Shown piece after piece: positions 9,847 to 21,883 of a stretch of 64,000 nt of DNA. The stretch is from NCBI GenBank assembly GCA_015178975.1, contig WHVD01000011.1, positions 682,001-746,000 on the forward strand, written 5' to 3'. Origin of the DNA: Hysterangium stoloniferum. Taxonomy: Eukaryota; Basidiomycota; Agaricomycetes; Hysterangiales; Hysterangiaceae. Under the pieces are notes generated by a model. It was not told the DNA's origin, ran no database searches, and saw only the letters and a list, made by a program, of their open reading frames with translations. The translations under genes were made by a program, and so were the position numbers. Position 1 is the stretch's first letter. Each line of letters begins with the position of its first letter.

Positions 9847-11595
9847 TTATTCCTCGTCTCCTAAGCGAGGCGGCGGTTTGCACAGCACATCGACACGAGT
9901 AAAATTATTGTATAGGTCATTTGATGTGAGCAATGTGTCTCCTGATACCGCTGTTTCGGGGTGAAGCCATGCTGCAAGGGGCTGCCAGGGATGATCAATA
10001 TACAAAGCAGGAAGTGTATAAAGTCATTTGTTACCTCATGAAATTCTAGAAAAGCAAATGCTATGGTATCTCGATTAACGACCTGTGCTATTGGGGAATG
10101 CAATTGTGGTAGCCTACTGTGTGGGGCATATCCATCATTATCCCGACCAGACCAGCCATGAATTGGCTTCCTGGTCCCTTTGCCGTTGAAATCATTAGCA
10201 GAGTAGAACTGAACGCCGGGCTCTGATGAAGCTATTTATCAGAAGTAGGATGAGAGATAGAAGTAGCCGAGACGCACGATTAGAATCAAATGATAGAGAA
10301 AACCCAGAACGTTCCGAAGACAGCCTAACGAGGGGGTCAGTTCTGGCAGGAGCTGCGAGGACCTCTTGGAAGAAATCCAATTCGGGTAAACTGGCGAGGG
10401 GAAGACGAATAGACTCTACAGGAGCTAGTGGGGACTTGAACACATGATATGAGTCTGAAACGGAAGGCGTGGTAAAAAAAATGATCTAGTGGTAAAAGTC
10501 ACAAAGCGAGTCAGCTTACCATGCCCCGAAGCAGGGAAATTATCGCCTATGAGTGTATCGGTCTGATGCCAAGGGGTCCCAATTACTGATTCCCATTTTC
10601 CTGTCGACAATGATAAATCATCTAAGGCGAGTATATTGTCTGACTAGAGTAAAATCAGTACGCATATATGTTACTCCATGTGAGATATAAGTAAACCGTA
10701 CTTTGATAAGCAAACGATGATTTTTTATATCAGGCATTAGGGATGCTTTATTTGCAAGACTAGCCTCTAGATTGAAACCCCAATGCTGTCCAGAAATGCA
10801 TTGGTACGACTTCGTGGCGCCTGAACACAGAACCCACCTGTGTCAAATTAATGGGGGTGACCTCGCTCTCGCCGGCAGAAAGAAGTTTCGCCCTGTATAC
10901 AATAAAGAGACTACCCACATGAACATGTTCTGTGGTTTCATTTACGTCCCGGCTGCCAGATGACATGGCAAAGAGAACTTCCACTAGAAGCTCTCCAGGG
11001 AACCCTTGGTCGCCATGGGGTGAGATGAGCCTGAAAATCTGACTTGAAGGAAGAGTAGATATGACCGCTGTCTCCTTGCTGGAAAATAATGTTGCATCGT
11101 CGATGTCAATGGGCTCCCAATCACGAGTATCGAAGCCCTCCCGGCCGCCATGCAGACTGACACGTGGATTTTCTAAAATGCAATGAGAATTGAGAATAAT
11201 GTATGTATATGACATACCGTTTGCAAGGGGCTCTAATTCACTCTTTATGCCGTCCTTCTCAATATGAGTAGCTCCAACTGGGAGGCGATTTGTGTAGCGA
11301 CCGATAATAGAGTTCTGGTACTTGTGTGGGTTTTGACCGTGGAGTGCAGGATCGCTGGGGCCGACGACAAGATCGTGTGTCTATCTACATATTAGCTGGA
11401 GCTGTGGTATCCGAGCCGGAAGTCACTACCTTCCCATCAAAATTAACAAGAAACCTGTTGACTACAAGGCCTTTTGGGAGGATCTTAAGAAAAATGTCAG
11501 AAAAAAAGAGGTAGATATATCACAATCCACTAGAATACCTCAACAGCCAACGGCGGGGAGAGATCAGGGAGAGCAAGGAGGACTGCATTGGACAT
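9847..11595 (-). CDS. GALM: Galactose mutarotase (aldose 1-epimerase)
   Basis: Interconverts alpha- and beta-galactose, the first step of the Leloir pathway. By eye the gene has about nine exons. The start MSNAVLLALPDLSPP lies at 11595. After two short introns comes THDLVVGPSDPALHG and YQNSIIGRYTNRLPVG, the conserved N-terminal aldose-1-epimerase block. The next exon has VSLHGGREGFDTRDW (first catalytic His in LHGG) and ISPHGDQGFPGELLV. The following junction gives INLTQ/HWGFNLEASL, which supplies the catalytic-acid His of the NLT.H motif. Later exons give GTPWHQTD, VRLSSERSGFSLSFD, GVQFYSANDFNGKGTR and AFAFLEFHE. The end is LCKPPPRLGDEE-stop at 9847. No frame breaks are needed. It is divergent from galactokinase, 171 bp apart, which suggests co-regulation by galactose. 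The stand-alone form contrasts with the yeast Gal10 fusion. Confidence 0.9.
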
Positions 11596-11766
11596 GGTAA
11601 GGACTGAAAGTTCAATGAGATTAGATAAACGACTCCAAATGATGTCAGTGGTGTCTCACTCTCTGTCCGGCCCGGATTTCCATTTTGATCTCCACTAATC
11701 ATCCGAGATGCGTCCAACAGAGTATCGTTGTCGTTTGCTTTAGTTCACTCTATCTAGGTTCTTACT
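11596..11766. promoter_or_regulatory. Divergent GALM/GAL1 promoter
   Basis: The 171 bp between the two start codons must hold both promoters. It contains CCGGCCCGG at 11667-11675, an inverted repeat of CCGG with one spacer base, the kind of CGG-containing dyad that Zn2Cys6 factors bind. No spaced CGG-N11-CCG (Gal4 type) site is seen. That the nearby Zn2Cys6 factor acts here is inference only. Confidence 0.45.
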
Positions 11767-13753
11767 ATGGCTGCTTCACTCCCAATACCCCTCGTCTCTT
11801 CTCTTGAGAACGTCCACAGCGACAAGTTCGTCGCCGCAAGTCAAGGGTTAGAACGGTCATTTGACTCCGAAAATTATCCTTATAATTTGTAGGACGCGAT
11901 GGACCCACCTCGCTTCAGAGTTTAAAAGATTCTTTGGAAAGAATCCAGTGAGCGACTTCGATTTTTTATAAGATTTTCACTCTTTCTAAAGCTAAATGTA
12001 TACAGAAATATATTGCCCGTGCGCCTGGTCGTGTGAACTTAATCGGTGCGGTCCGACACTCAATGTTGAAAATAAAATATAAATGCCGCTTCAGGGGAAC
12101 ATATCGACTATGCACTTTTCGGTGTGTTCCCCGCCGCTATAGAGCGCGATATTCTTGTCGCATGTGCCCCCCGAGAGGGTGACCTTACTGGACATGTAGT
12201 CGCAAAGAATCTCGACTCTAAGTATGACGGGCAGTCTTTCACCCCTATTAGAGATCACTCTTGTAATTGGCACATGGATATTGACAAGAATCATCTCAGA
12301 TGGGAGAGTTATGTCAAGGCTGGCTATTATGTATGTTCTTGCATCCATTTTATTCTATCTGTTTCCCAAACTCAGTTATTATATATTATACAGGGAGTTT
12401 TGGAGCATTTCTTCAAGAATGAAGACGAGAAACCCATCGGTTGCGATATCCTTATCTCAGGTTCTGTGCCAGCGGGGTCAGGTCTCAGCTCAAGTGCCGC
12501 AATGGTTGTAGCGTCCACGCTCACTTTTCTCATCCTGAATAAGAAGCTTGATAAGCTAAACAAAGGGTCTCTGGTTGAGATGACAATGGAGAACGAGAAG
12601 CGCGTCGGTCAGTTTGCCCTTTTTTTCTTTGGAGTTTGTCACGTTCTGACGTCTCATTTAGGCGTGAATAGTGGAGGGTAGGTGACAGAAGTGTTTGGGA
12701 AATTTGAAAATGATTTTGATATATTCCAGCATGGACCAAGCCGCATCAGTGATGTCAAACACCCAGTCAGCCTTGTACATTACCTTTCACCCCCGCCTTT
12801 CTGCAGAGCCTATTCCCCTCCCAATTACCAACCCCCTTTCCGTATTTGTTTGTGCCAACTCACTTGTTGTTGCCGACAAAGTCGTCTCATCGAAGTACCG
12901 ATACAATCTCCGAGTCGTTGAGACATTGGTAGCGGCGCGCATTCTCGCACGGCGTCTCAGTCTTACTGTCGGAAAAACTGAAAAGATCACGCTGAAACAA
13001 GTGGTCGGACGGTTTATCGGCGTTCCAGACAACGAAGACATTGACCCCAATGCATTGAAAAATGGCCTTGAGCAGATTATTCCCGAGGTGGAAGGTTTGA
13101 GACAGTCTCGTGGCGGTGGCGATGATACCGGTTTAACACTCGATGAGATGGTGGAACTTTCAGGCTTGACGTCACAGGAATTCCATGAGCTGTACCTCTC
13201 ATGGGTAGATGGTATTACAGGTTCAGTTCTCTTTTTTTTCGAATCACACTGACACCCCTACGACACTGCAGTACAAGCAACACACTTCCAGCTGTATAAA
13301 AGAACCATGCACGTGTTCTCCGAAGCCCAGCGTGTTTTAGACTTCCGTGAGGTCTGCTTGCTTGGCGCCAATTCGGCAACATCTACAGATACCCTGGAAA
13401 AGCTCGGCCGCCTCATGAATAAATCGCAAGAGAGCTGCGCTACTCTGTTCGAGTGCTCCTGTCCCGAACTCGACGAGCTTACACAGCTTGCGCGGAATGC
13501 AGGCGCGTATGGAAGTAGGCTCACTGGTGCGGGGTGGGGAGGATGTACTGTTTCGCTCGTGGCAGCAGATAAAGTGGAAGATTTCATTCGTACTATCGGC
13601 CAGACGTACGCCCCATACCGCGGTTTTACAAGCGAAGAGCTGCACGAAGTGATTTTCGCCACCAAGCCAAGCAGTGGTGCTTGCGGTACGTATATCATTG
13701 TAATACATTGGTGATATTTTATCTTACAAGAATTCACAGTATATGAGGTATGA
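11767..13753 (+). CDS. GAL1: Galactokinase
   Basis: Phosphorylates galactose to galactose-1-phosphate with ATP (GHMP kinase fold, cytosol). The start MAASLPIPLVSSLEN is at 11767. About nine short introns are removed to give a protein of roughly 500 residues. The galactokinase signature is rebuilt across a junction: ARAPGRVNLIG/EHIDYALFG. GHMP motif 2 is SVPAGSGLSSSAAMVV (about 12468-12520), the active-site region is GVNSGG/MDQAASVM across two introns, and motif 3 is GSRLTGAGWGGCTVSLV near 13510-13560. The C-terminus is KPSSGAC/VYEV-stop at 13753 after a last intron. All key motifs are intact, so it should be active. It pairs divergently with the mutarotase. GAL7 and GAL10 homologues are not in this window. 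Confidence 0.93.
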
Positions 13754-13983
13754 GTAGTATGTATTATATATAAATGTCGATGTCTTTATTTGGTTTTCTA
13801 CGAAGTACGGTCCATTGGAATCTTACAATACAATGGAACTATCAAAACACAAATAGACCATATTAAGACACTAAGAAAACAGCCGAGAAGTAATTATGTC
13901 CGTGACACATGTCCATAGCAATCAAAGTCCGCAGAATTATACTTCTAATCAATGTGTCGATCGTAGTCTGTTGATGCAAGCTG

Positions 13984-16900
13984 CTAAGAGCCATGCGGAT
14001 CACCCGGCCGTCCTGGAGCAATGCCTGCGATAAACTCGCCCCAATCTTCACATCTGTCAGGAATAATGTCAACAACGACTACTTGTGTCTTGAATGCAGT
14101 ATTAGACACGTACTCAAAGCCCGTGGGTGCCATTGACCACATATCTATGGTGGGCCCCCAGGTCATATTTCCCGCTTCCGCTGGAACCCCATTACTGCCA
14201 TCTATATATCCATTTTGGCCGCCTTGATCCGGGAATCCGCTCACATATGGCGGTGCCGGCATGGGGTATAATTGTTGAGACCCCGAGTTGAAGTCGAATG
14301 GTTGTTGCCCAAAAGAAGGCTGCTCGCCTTGACCATTGTTGAGCTCAGGCGGGAACCATATATTGGACATAGAAGTCGCTTCCATTTGCAGCCCAGACCC
14401 CGACGCATGCGGCTGTGCATCCATCATTATGGGGGGGCGATGGAGAGGCATGTTGCCCAATGCGACAGTGCCCATCGGAAAGTCAGCATTCGCAATCATA
14501 GCGCGTTGGGATGGCGGCTGCCGTGAGGCGGGTAGGCCTGAGGTACGACGACGGATTTTAGTCGGATTGTCGGGTAAAACGTACTCTGGCTGCGATTTAG
14601 GGCTATCCGAGTCTCGCTCCCGTTTGTTACCATAGCCTGGGCTAGGCTGTGGCAGAGGAAATTCTCCCACAGACGCTAGATCACAAAGTATATCCCTGCA
14701 ATGCTATGTCAACAAAATAGACTTGATCAAACATCACAAATACCCACGATAAGCGACCCGCCAGATGCCATCTTTGATGTGAATGTTTTAATTAAACCAT
14801 AAACAAACATAAGATAGTCCCAACCATACCTATTTTGTGCTGTCTTCAAGAAATGCATACATCGATGCACATCTTCCATTGCGACGATTGCGACACCTTC
14901 CTCGGTAGCACCCTGTTTCCGCATCCCCCAAATATTGAGAAGCGACACCAACCCAGACGTAAACGCGTAAAACATGAGAAAAGGCGCCGATCCCAGATCA
15001 CAGTGTTTGCGATAAGCGTCAAGTACTTGACCACAGGAGCGTGCGGCATTAGTGCAAATGGCGAGTGATGGGTATGCCAACGCCGCGGGTTTACCGGGCC
15101 GGGGTATGAATGGGCGATGGACTAGTATTTGGATATAATAATACGTTGCATAGAGGATGGCTGATTGTTGGAAGAACACGGGAAATTCCGTTGTAGAATT
15201 CTGCAGATCCCAACGCACTATATAAATGATGAGTTAAATAGGCACGTCAACGAGCGCCTCAGTACAGCGTACAGTGTTTTGGTACAGTATTTATCCAATT
15301 ATTGAGTGAGGTATCCAAGTCTGCAACGGTATCTTGAGCCCAACTATTTTCTCCCGTAAAACCCAGGATCATTTTAGATTTATTGATTGAATACTAGAAA
15401 ATTTGGAATCAACACTGGAACGTGTCAGTCAAACGCAGGGTTTAAACTCACTATTGTCCTGAGTGCAAACGACAACATCTGATCCAGCTTAATAAGGGCC
15501 TTGAAATAGGCAACTGATGAAGGGCTATCCGGAGGCTGTTTGAAACGATCTTCGGGATTCGGACTTTCCCAATACATATCATCCACTTCCAAAGGGTGTT
15601 CAAGGTCGAAGCTAATTGACCGTCAACTCTTCTGACGAAGTCACATCTGTGCAATAAGCTCACTCTTCATCGTGTATAGCGCACGGCCTTCCTAAAGCTG
15701 CACTGCTGAGACGATCTAGATTGACTAGCACCCTGGCACATGCACACCTTCAGTTACAATCGCACAAAGATAAATAAATGACAACAACATACCAAAATGC
15801 TCGTTTCCACAATTCATTTTCGACAGTAATTGGTACATTCCGTTTCCGATGAGCTCCTACGTCTTGAGCTACACGGAGCCCAATGCCAACAGTGACCCAA
15901 CTTGCATATGGTGCGGCAGATCCTTGTAGGAATATGCCCGCAAGCTGCATCGATCACAATGATTAATTATCAGGTGCAATTCAACAAACGAAGCAGGAAT
16001 ATCAATCCCAGAGCAAAACTCACGGCATATTGTTGCAAGTCGAATAATGATGCGGGAGCGATGAGAGATTTTCGTTGCATCTGCACTTGGTCAAAGTATT
16101 TCCAACCAGCAGATTGCCGCGAGGACGGCAAATGCATATCTCCATTAATGTTTGAGTCGGGACGCAGGACGCGTGGATCAGTTGAGCAGCGGGAGGCAAT
16201 CGCGCAGACCAAGAGGAGAACACACGCAAAGCCGCTGTCTCTCTCATGTAGGCCTTCCTGATATTGTCTCTCGAAAGTAGGTTGGTGCAAGAGGGGCAAG
16301 TAGAGATTGTTGTGGAAGAAATAAAGCGGTATTAAATCGGCCATCAAGTCTGCAGGGGGAAACTCGAAATTGACAGAGTCTGGCGTGCGTTTACCCTCCC
16401 ACTACGGGGGGGTATGTCAAGTATCGTCAAGGCGTATGACGACTGCCAACTTACCTCATTGAATAGGTCGGACCCCTGCGGTTCGTTCGAGACCGAATCA
16501 GAGCCAGTGTACTCACGCTTCATATCGATCGCAGCTCGCACAAGCACCAGACCACTCGACTTGCCGTGAAAGCGGCGGTCCATCGTCGAGACGGTGAGCT
16601 GACGCACACCCGCGGAAAGCGGCGGCAGCACGGAATCATCATCGCTCAGTTCTTCCGAAATCGTGCTGTTCCCGCTGTTTCCGCGGTTGGGCTGGGCGGC
16701 GCGGCCCTTGTTGGTAGGGGGGGACGCGGCCTTGGCTGGCTGGGGCTGCGGACCGGGGCTGGCGTTGGCGCGGTTGTTCCGCTCGTTCCACCACGTCTCC
16801 CTGTCCATGTGTGCGCCCAGTTCCTGCGTGAAGTCCGCATCGGGGCACAGCTGTGAAAAATCAGTTCCTGCCGCTGCGCGGAGGCTGCACACACACGCAC

Positions 16901-17412
16901 TCGCTGGAGCAACGTCTCCATCTTCTGCAGCCGGCTTTCCAGGCTCTCGACATACCTGCAACACGCATTGGGAATTATCACCACCACCACAGCGCTAGCC
17001 ATACTCACCCTTTGGGTGGCCCCCGTTTCTGGACAAGGCAAATCATCAGGAAGCGCACGACACCGCGGGGCGCGGGGCGCAGCAGGACGCACCTTGGCAG
17101 CCTCGACATACGTGCAGTCGTAATTGTACGCCGCGCAGTTGGTGCACTTGTTGTCAGGGTTCGTAGCGTAGTCGCCTGGAAAAGAAGGCCATCAGGACAC
17201 ACGGGCAGCGGCTACTCACGCTTTCAGCTCACATCGGACTGGAACAGGGAGATCGCGCAGGTGAGCCAGATGCGCAGAAGGTCGATCATCATGGGATACT
17301 GACTTTTCTTCCGTCTGCAGGTGTCGCATGCACGCCCGACCCGCCCTCTTTTCGGAGCCTTTGGATCCTCGCCCGTGCCAGATCTATTGCACTCTTCATC
17401 TCCGGACGACAT
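13984..17412 (-). CDS. Zn2Cys6 fungal transcription factor
   Basis: A nuclear Zn2Cys6 factor with a fungal-specific (MHR) middle region. Start MSSGDEECNRSGTGE at 17412. The zinc cluster is assembled from several exons: GRACDTCRRKK (exon 1), then IRC, then DYATNPDNKCTNCAAYNYD and CTYVEAAK, then KRGPPKG, then YVESLESRLQKMETLL, a dimerisation coiled coil. The first two junctions require a 6-nt exon at 17233-17238 between introns 17239-17303 and 17176-17232. Downstream are DRRFHGKSSGLVLVRAA (about 16570), the MHR core ADLIPLYFFHNNLYLPLLH (about 16340-16280) and a Gly/Pro/Asn-rich activation-like tail ending PGRPGDPHGS at 13984. Architecture resembles basidiomycete XlnR-type regulators. Its place next to the GAL1/GALM pair makes control of galactose genes a reasonable, unproven guess. 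Several middle exon borders were not resolved. Confidence 0.85.
17233..17238 (-). other. Candidate 6-nt micro-exon
   Basis: TCCGAT on the minus strand, bounded by TTCCAG upstream and GTGAGC downstream. Only with this exon do the flanking exons join in frame and restore the third zinc-binding cysteine (K-K-I-R-C). Using the more canonical GTGAGT 12 nt further on gives a frameshift. Confidence 0.6.
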
Positions 17413-18154
17413 GGATGAATTTTGATTGGGATGTGGATATACAGAGTCAAAAGAGGAGAGAGCAAAGTGACAAGACGGGAAAAAGACAAAGTGAGTGAAG
17501 AGCCAATGTCAAGGTCGCGTGAATTTGCATAGACGCAAAGAAACTCAAAACGGGAACATCTTGGGTTGCGGTGCCGCCGGGTTAGGGTAGGTTAAACGAG
17601 CGATCTTTTGGTCAATTCTCAAGCGCTAACCACGTGCACGGTGTCAGCCATTCCCCTTCTGACCGAGTATGACACAATATGTAGCGAGATAACGAAGCGG
17701 TTCAATGATGGTTAATTATACTCCAACATTTTGACTGATGGCGCACAGATGTTTTCGACGAGAAGAGCTTTTTTTGTCCACCATCAAAATAGAAAGTACA
17801 TTACATATACTAAAAAACAACATCGCTATTTAGAAAAGAGCAGAGTTCGGACCACAACACGAGCAGACTCGGAAAATGCAGTGAGAAACAGGCATGAGAT
17901 GGTGCTTGTCACAAGTCATCAATGTGACGACGTGCGACCATTAGAAAACATGACCGTAGGAAACAAGACGTGGCGCTAATAGTATACTTGGCGGATGCGT
18001 ATATGATTGATGAGAATGCGTGATATGATTGGTTGCGACACGGACACGGCTGTCACATAAAGACATGATGGTGCAAGGTGAGAGGACATGGCGGCGTGGA
18101 TGCGTTGGAAAAATCGTACAGTTCATAAGTAGCTTGACTAACAAAACCAAGCCT
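17413..18154. other. Intergenic, promoter of the Zn2Cys6 gene
   Basis: No gene seen. CACGTG occurs near 17633, a possible bHLH site upstream of the transcription factor. The lower part should be the 3' UTR of the next minus-strand gene. Confidence 0.4.
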
Positions 18155-21100
18155 TTACCCTGTGTATCCAGTTAGTATCCGATCCATCTTAAGCAAATCA
18201 TCATCAACGTACATCCCGAAGCATGGTAATCCCCAGCCCAGCTCTTCGTGCGTTGCGTCGCAAACGACCGGTTGCCTGTGCTGACCACTTGAGAGTCTGC
18301 ATTCTCGTTAGACCTTAGTGGAGTTAATCCACGCCACGGGCCGGGCAAGATTGATCCAGGCGCTCGAGGAGGTCGCCCCTGCACTTGATTCTGAGATCGC
18401 TCCCATAGCAAATTTCGTCGAAGTTCCTCATCCAACTCCTGAGAAATAATGTTTCGTCGTATTGTATGTGGAGTTTGGAGGGGTGCTGGCTCCGGCAAAA
18501 ACGGGTGTATTGTAACCGGCATAGTTGCTGTTCGTGCAATAGGCTGCGCAGACGGTGCAGCATCTGTACGCTCCGTTCCCACCTGCGCTGGCGATGGCTT
18601 GCGGGAATGCGAGACCGATTTCATACCGCGTGCGCGTGCGCCTACTAATGCAGCGAGTCGTCTCTCAGCGATGCTACTCGAAACCTGTATGACATCCTCG
18701 GGATCCTCATCTTCAGAATCCGATTCTTCTATCTGATCGGCAGGCTTCACTCTCGGTCGGTATCCACTTCGCTGCGGAGTGTTTGACCTTTGGCTATTTG
18801 CCATTTCAGACACGTCCGTCTTCGATTTCACACTTGACACGTTGACTGCAGCCTCCACAGGCTCTACGACGGACGTTCGCCTGGTCACAGCAGTCATTGC
18901 CAAAGGCGGTGCGGGTGAAGGCCAATTTCTAGCCAGCAAGTCCTGACTACTCCGACTCGTACGATACGGATGCCCTTCCGGGAATAACCTAGGATCCGGC
19001 CGGAACAATTGCGATAGACCACTTCTTGTACGAGGAAGCTGGCCTACGTTTGAATACGAACGTTCAGGAAGCTTCTGAAATAAGTCCTTCTGTCGCTGAG
19101 CCTCCAAAGCGGCATCACGAGCAAATTCCCCAGGATCACGAGTCCGATTATTGTTGCTTGACGCCGCAACAGCCTTCCTTTCGCTTTTCAAAGAATCAAC
19201 CCCCTTCTGATTGGCCCGCGAAGGACCAGGCAGTGATGCCGTCTGTACATCTCCTCCTTCACTGACCGATTCCGACTCCCATGAAGAATCGTCACCTTCC
19301 GTATCTGTTGTCGAATAATCGGTAGATGTTTCGGTAATTTCAATGGGTCGCCTCGGCCTGGGCGGAACAGAGGGCAGATGCCCCAATGCTAAAGGGCCCA
19401 GCGGCGGATGGTAAGGTATTTGATGCACCTCGGATTTCGCCTGTGAGCTGTCCGCACGTAACTGAGTCTCAGTAGACTCAGCATTATTCCGTCGACCTGG
19501 TGATGGCTGACGTCGTGGAGGGTTTGTAGGTAACTGCCGAAGTTGAAGAGCCGGGTGCTGATGATGGAGGGTAGAACGGTGGAGGGGGAGCTGGTGCAGG
19601 CTTTTGGCGCGTGTCGCCGCAGCTGATCCATCCTCTTGAGATCCACCGACTTCTCTCTCTTTCCCCTTGCTTGATGATGACCCCTTAGCCTTTTCAACGA
19701 CCCTACTATGCGACCCGTCTGCTGCCGTGGAAAGGATTTCCATGTCCTTTCTACGAGTCGGATGGGAGTCTTTCGCTACGAGAACAACCCTTTTCCCTGT
19801 TTTCCTTTTGCCACTTTCGAACATGGTAAATGCTCCCCGTCCCTTACGCCTAGAAGACCCACCTTTCGAGGAAGTAATACTCGGGGCTCGAGGACTCGAT
19901 GCGCTAAAACTACTTGATGCGTCCTCCTCTCTCGGTGAGTTATCCCGCCGGGTTCTGGGATTGAGCAATGAATGACCGTTGACGGAACCATGTTTAAGGG
20001 GGCTAATACTACCCGGCCCTAATGAATCTGGGCTCTCCGTAGACTCGTGTCCGGATCCTCCAGACCCGCTATGCGGCGCAGCTAGGAAAAATTTCTTATC
20101 TTCAGTAGGTCCAGGCGCAGGGATGGGAACGGTTGTAGAATTAGTGGTGGGGGCACCAAGTGTTATCTCTGAGGGGGAGGCTATCTCCGCTCCTGGTGTT
20201 GGTAGGTGAGAGGTTAAGTTATAATCCGATTGTCGCTCTGGCAAGACAATCATGCCAGTCGGGCTAAGCGTTGTAGAGTGCACGTTATTCGACTGACTAA
20301 AAGGACTCAGGTATGATTGTTGTCCACGGCGGGGCTATTTTTCCAGATATTTTTATAACTCCGCACAAAATCGGGTAAAAGGGGCAATTACTCACATCTA
20401 GTTCCATGACGGAAGAGTCATTAACAGACCTTGCATCACCGTTTATGCTCACTGGGGTGGATAATTGGCCATTGGCAGATCCGCTCCCACCTCCCCATCC
20501 GGTCTCCGGAGATTTGTTAGGCCGGTTAATAGGTACTGTATTGGCATTGAGGTCAAATTGTGTATCCGACTCGTCGGGAGACGGTGTTGCTGGCGGTGTG
20601 GGGTGAGGAGTAGGATTGACAACAATGACAGTAGGGAAGGATTGGCGGGGAGTGGACGTCGCAGAAGTTAAAGCAGAAGTTGTCGTGACTGGACTACCCG
20701 AAATACCTGAAACTACCGACGACAGCGACAAAGGAGGTTCAAAAATCTTGGGTGTCACAAGTATTGGGTTTCCTTGGACGGAAGCCGGAGCCACCTGCTG
20801 CTTCCCTGATGATACACTCCCACGGCTTAATCCGGTGTCCCTCACAGACATAGTCGAGTCGGAGAAGAGACGTGCTATCAGTCGACCAACATTAGAATCG
20901 TCCTCGTGAGGGGTGAGCAACGACGTCGGCATTGGCATGGAAGAAGCACACTTGGTCGGTGATAAAAAAGTAATAGTGGTGGGAGCAGCGGAAGCAGAAG
21001 AAACGGATGACCCAGACAGTGAAACTAATAGACGTGCGTCAGGGGTAATGTTTGACGATCTGTTGGGGTTGTAGTTTTCCGTAGAAGTAAGCGGGGACAT

Positions 21101-21883
21101 GAGCTCATGAGGGGCCAGCGATGGCAATGCAAGACCGGAGGGGACTTGAGCGGAATGGCGAGTATGATGTCGCGAATCCGGTACAGAGGGTCCCTGAGTC
21201 TGGGCACTGCTGGCATGTCCTGTGGTTGTTTGCAGAGTATGATGTAGCGAAGAGTGCGATGGGGACACCAGCGGCAATCCCTCGGCGGAATGCGCCTGAA
21301 CGAGCCCGCTTTGATGGTGCTGAGAAGGCGCCAAAGAGGGAATTGGACGGAGATACTGTAAATTCGACCTTACAGCCAGATCGAGACGCGAATTCACTAT
21401 GGGCGGAGTTATCACGGAGCTTCTGAGAGTGTTTTTGCTGTGTTTGGCCTGCAAGTCGTAGTCGTCAGGTTCACCCACTACAGTCTCCCGATCCCAGTCA
21501 GTACTTGCACTTGTGCCCTCGCTGGACGACGACAAGGATAACGAGGGGGAAGAAAGAAATGGTGGACACGCGGGGACATCAGACGAGACCAAGGGAGTAT
21601 TGGATATAGCCTTGGTGGGTAAAAAGCCTGGCTTGGCGCGAGTTCTGTACCATAATCTCCATGCTAAATTCTCCAAACGCTGACCATCTATTACTGCGTC
21701 TCTGACTTTAGTGAGGACTGAATAGAAGGCACGTTAGGGCACGAAGGGGATAGATATATGGGGATAACCATATAACTCACCAGACCAAAGACCTCCAACA
21801 GCGATACCATCTGATTGTTGTATTCTCGCTACTGGATCAAGCGCGAGGGATAGAACAGGGCCAGGAAGATTTGAGGAAAACAT
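18155..21883 (-). CDS. Long Ser/Pro-rich protein with DUF1752 (areA GATA-like) motif
   Basis: About 1,180 residues, mostly low complexity. Start MFSSNLPGPVLSLALD at 21883. After an intron (21718-21780) the conserved motif RLENLAWRLWYRTR appears at residues ~50-65; this matches the fungal DUF1752/nitrogen-regulatory areA GATA-like family. A second intron (20335-20395) joins VMELD to PRRGQQSYLSPFSQS. The rest is Ser/Thr/Pro-rich with basic stretches such as SSRRKGRGAFTMFESGKRK and an acidic cluster ESDSEDEDPEDVIQV. I propose a last intron at 18242-18288 that switches the frame to LGWGLPCFGMYVDDD and LLKMDRILTGYTG-stop at 18155; reading through instead ends at 18172 with an unlikely tail. The function is probably regulatory; no catalytic domain is visible. 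Confidence 0.75.

Noticed and set aside
10226..10447. Plus-strand frame inside the mutarotase gene
   Set aside because: Antisense shadow of mutarotase exons that assemble well on the minus strand.
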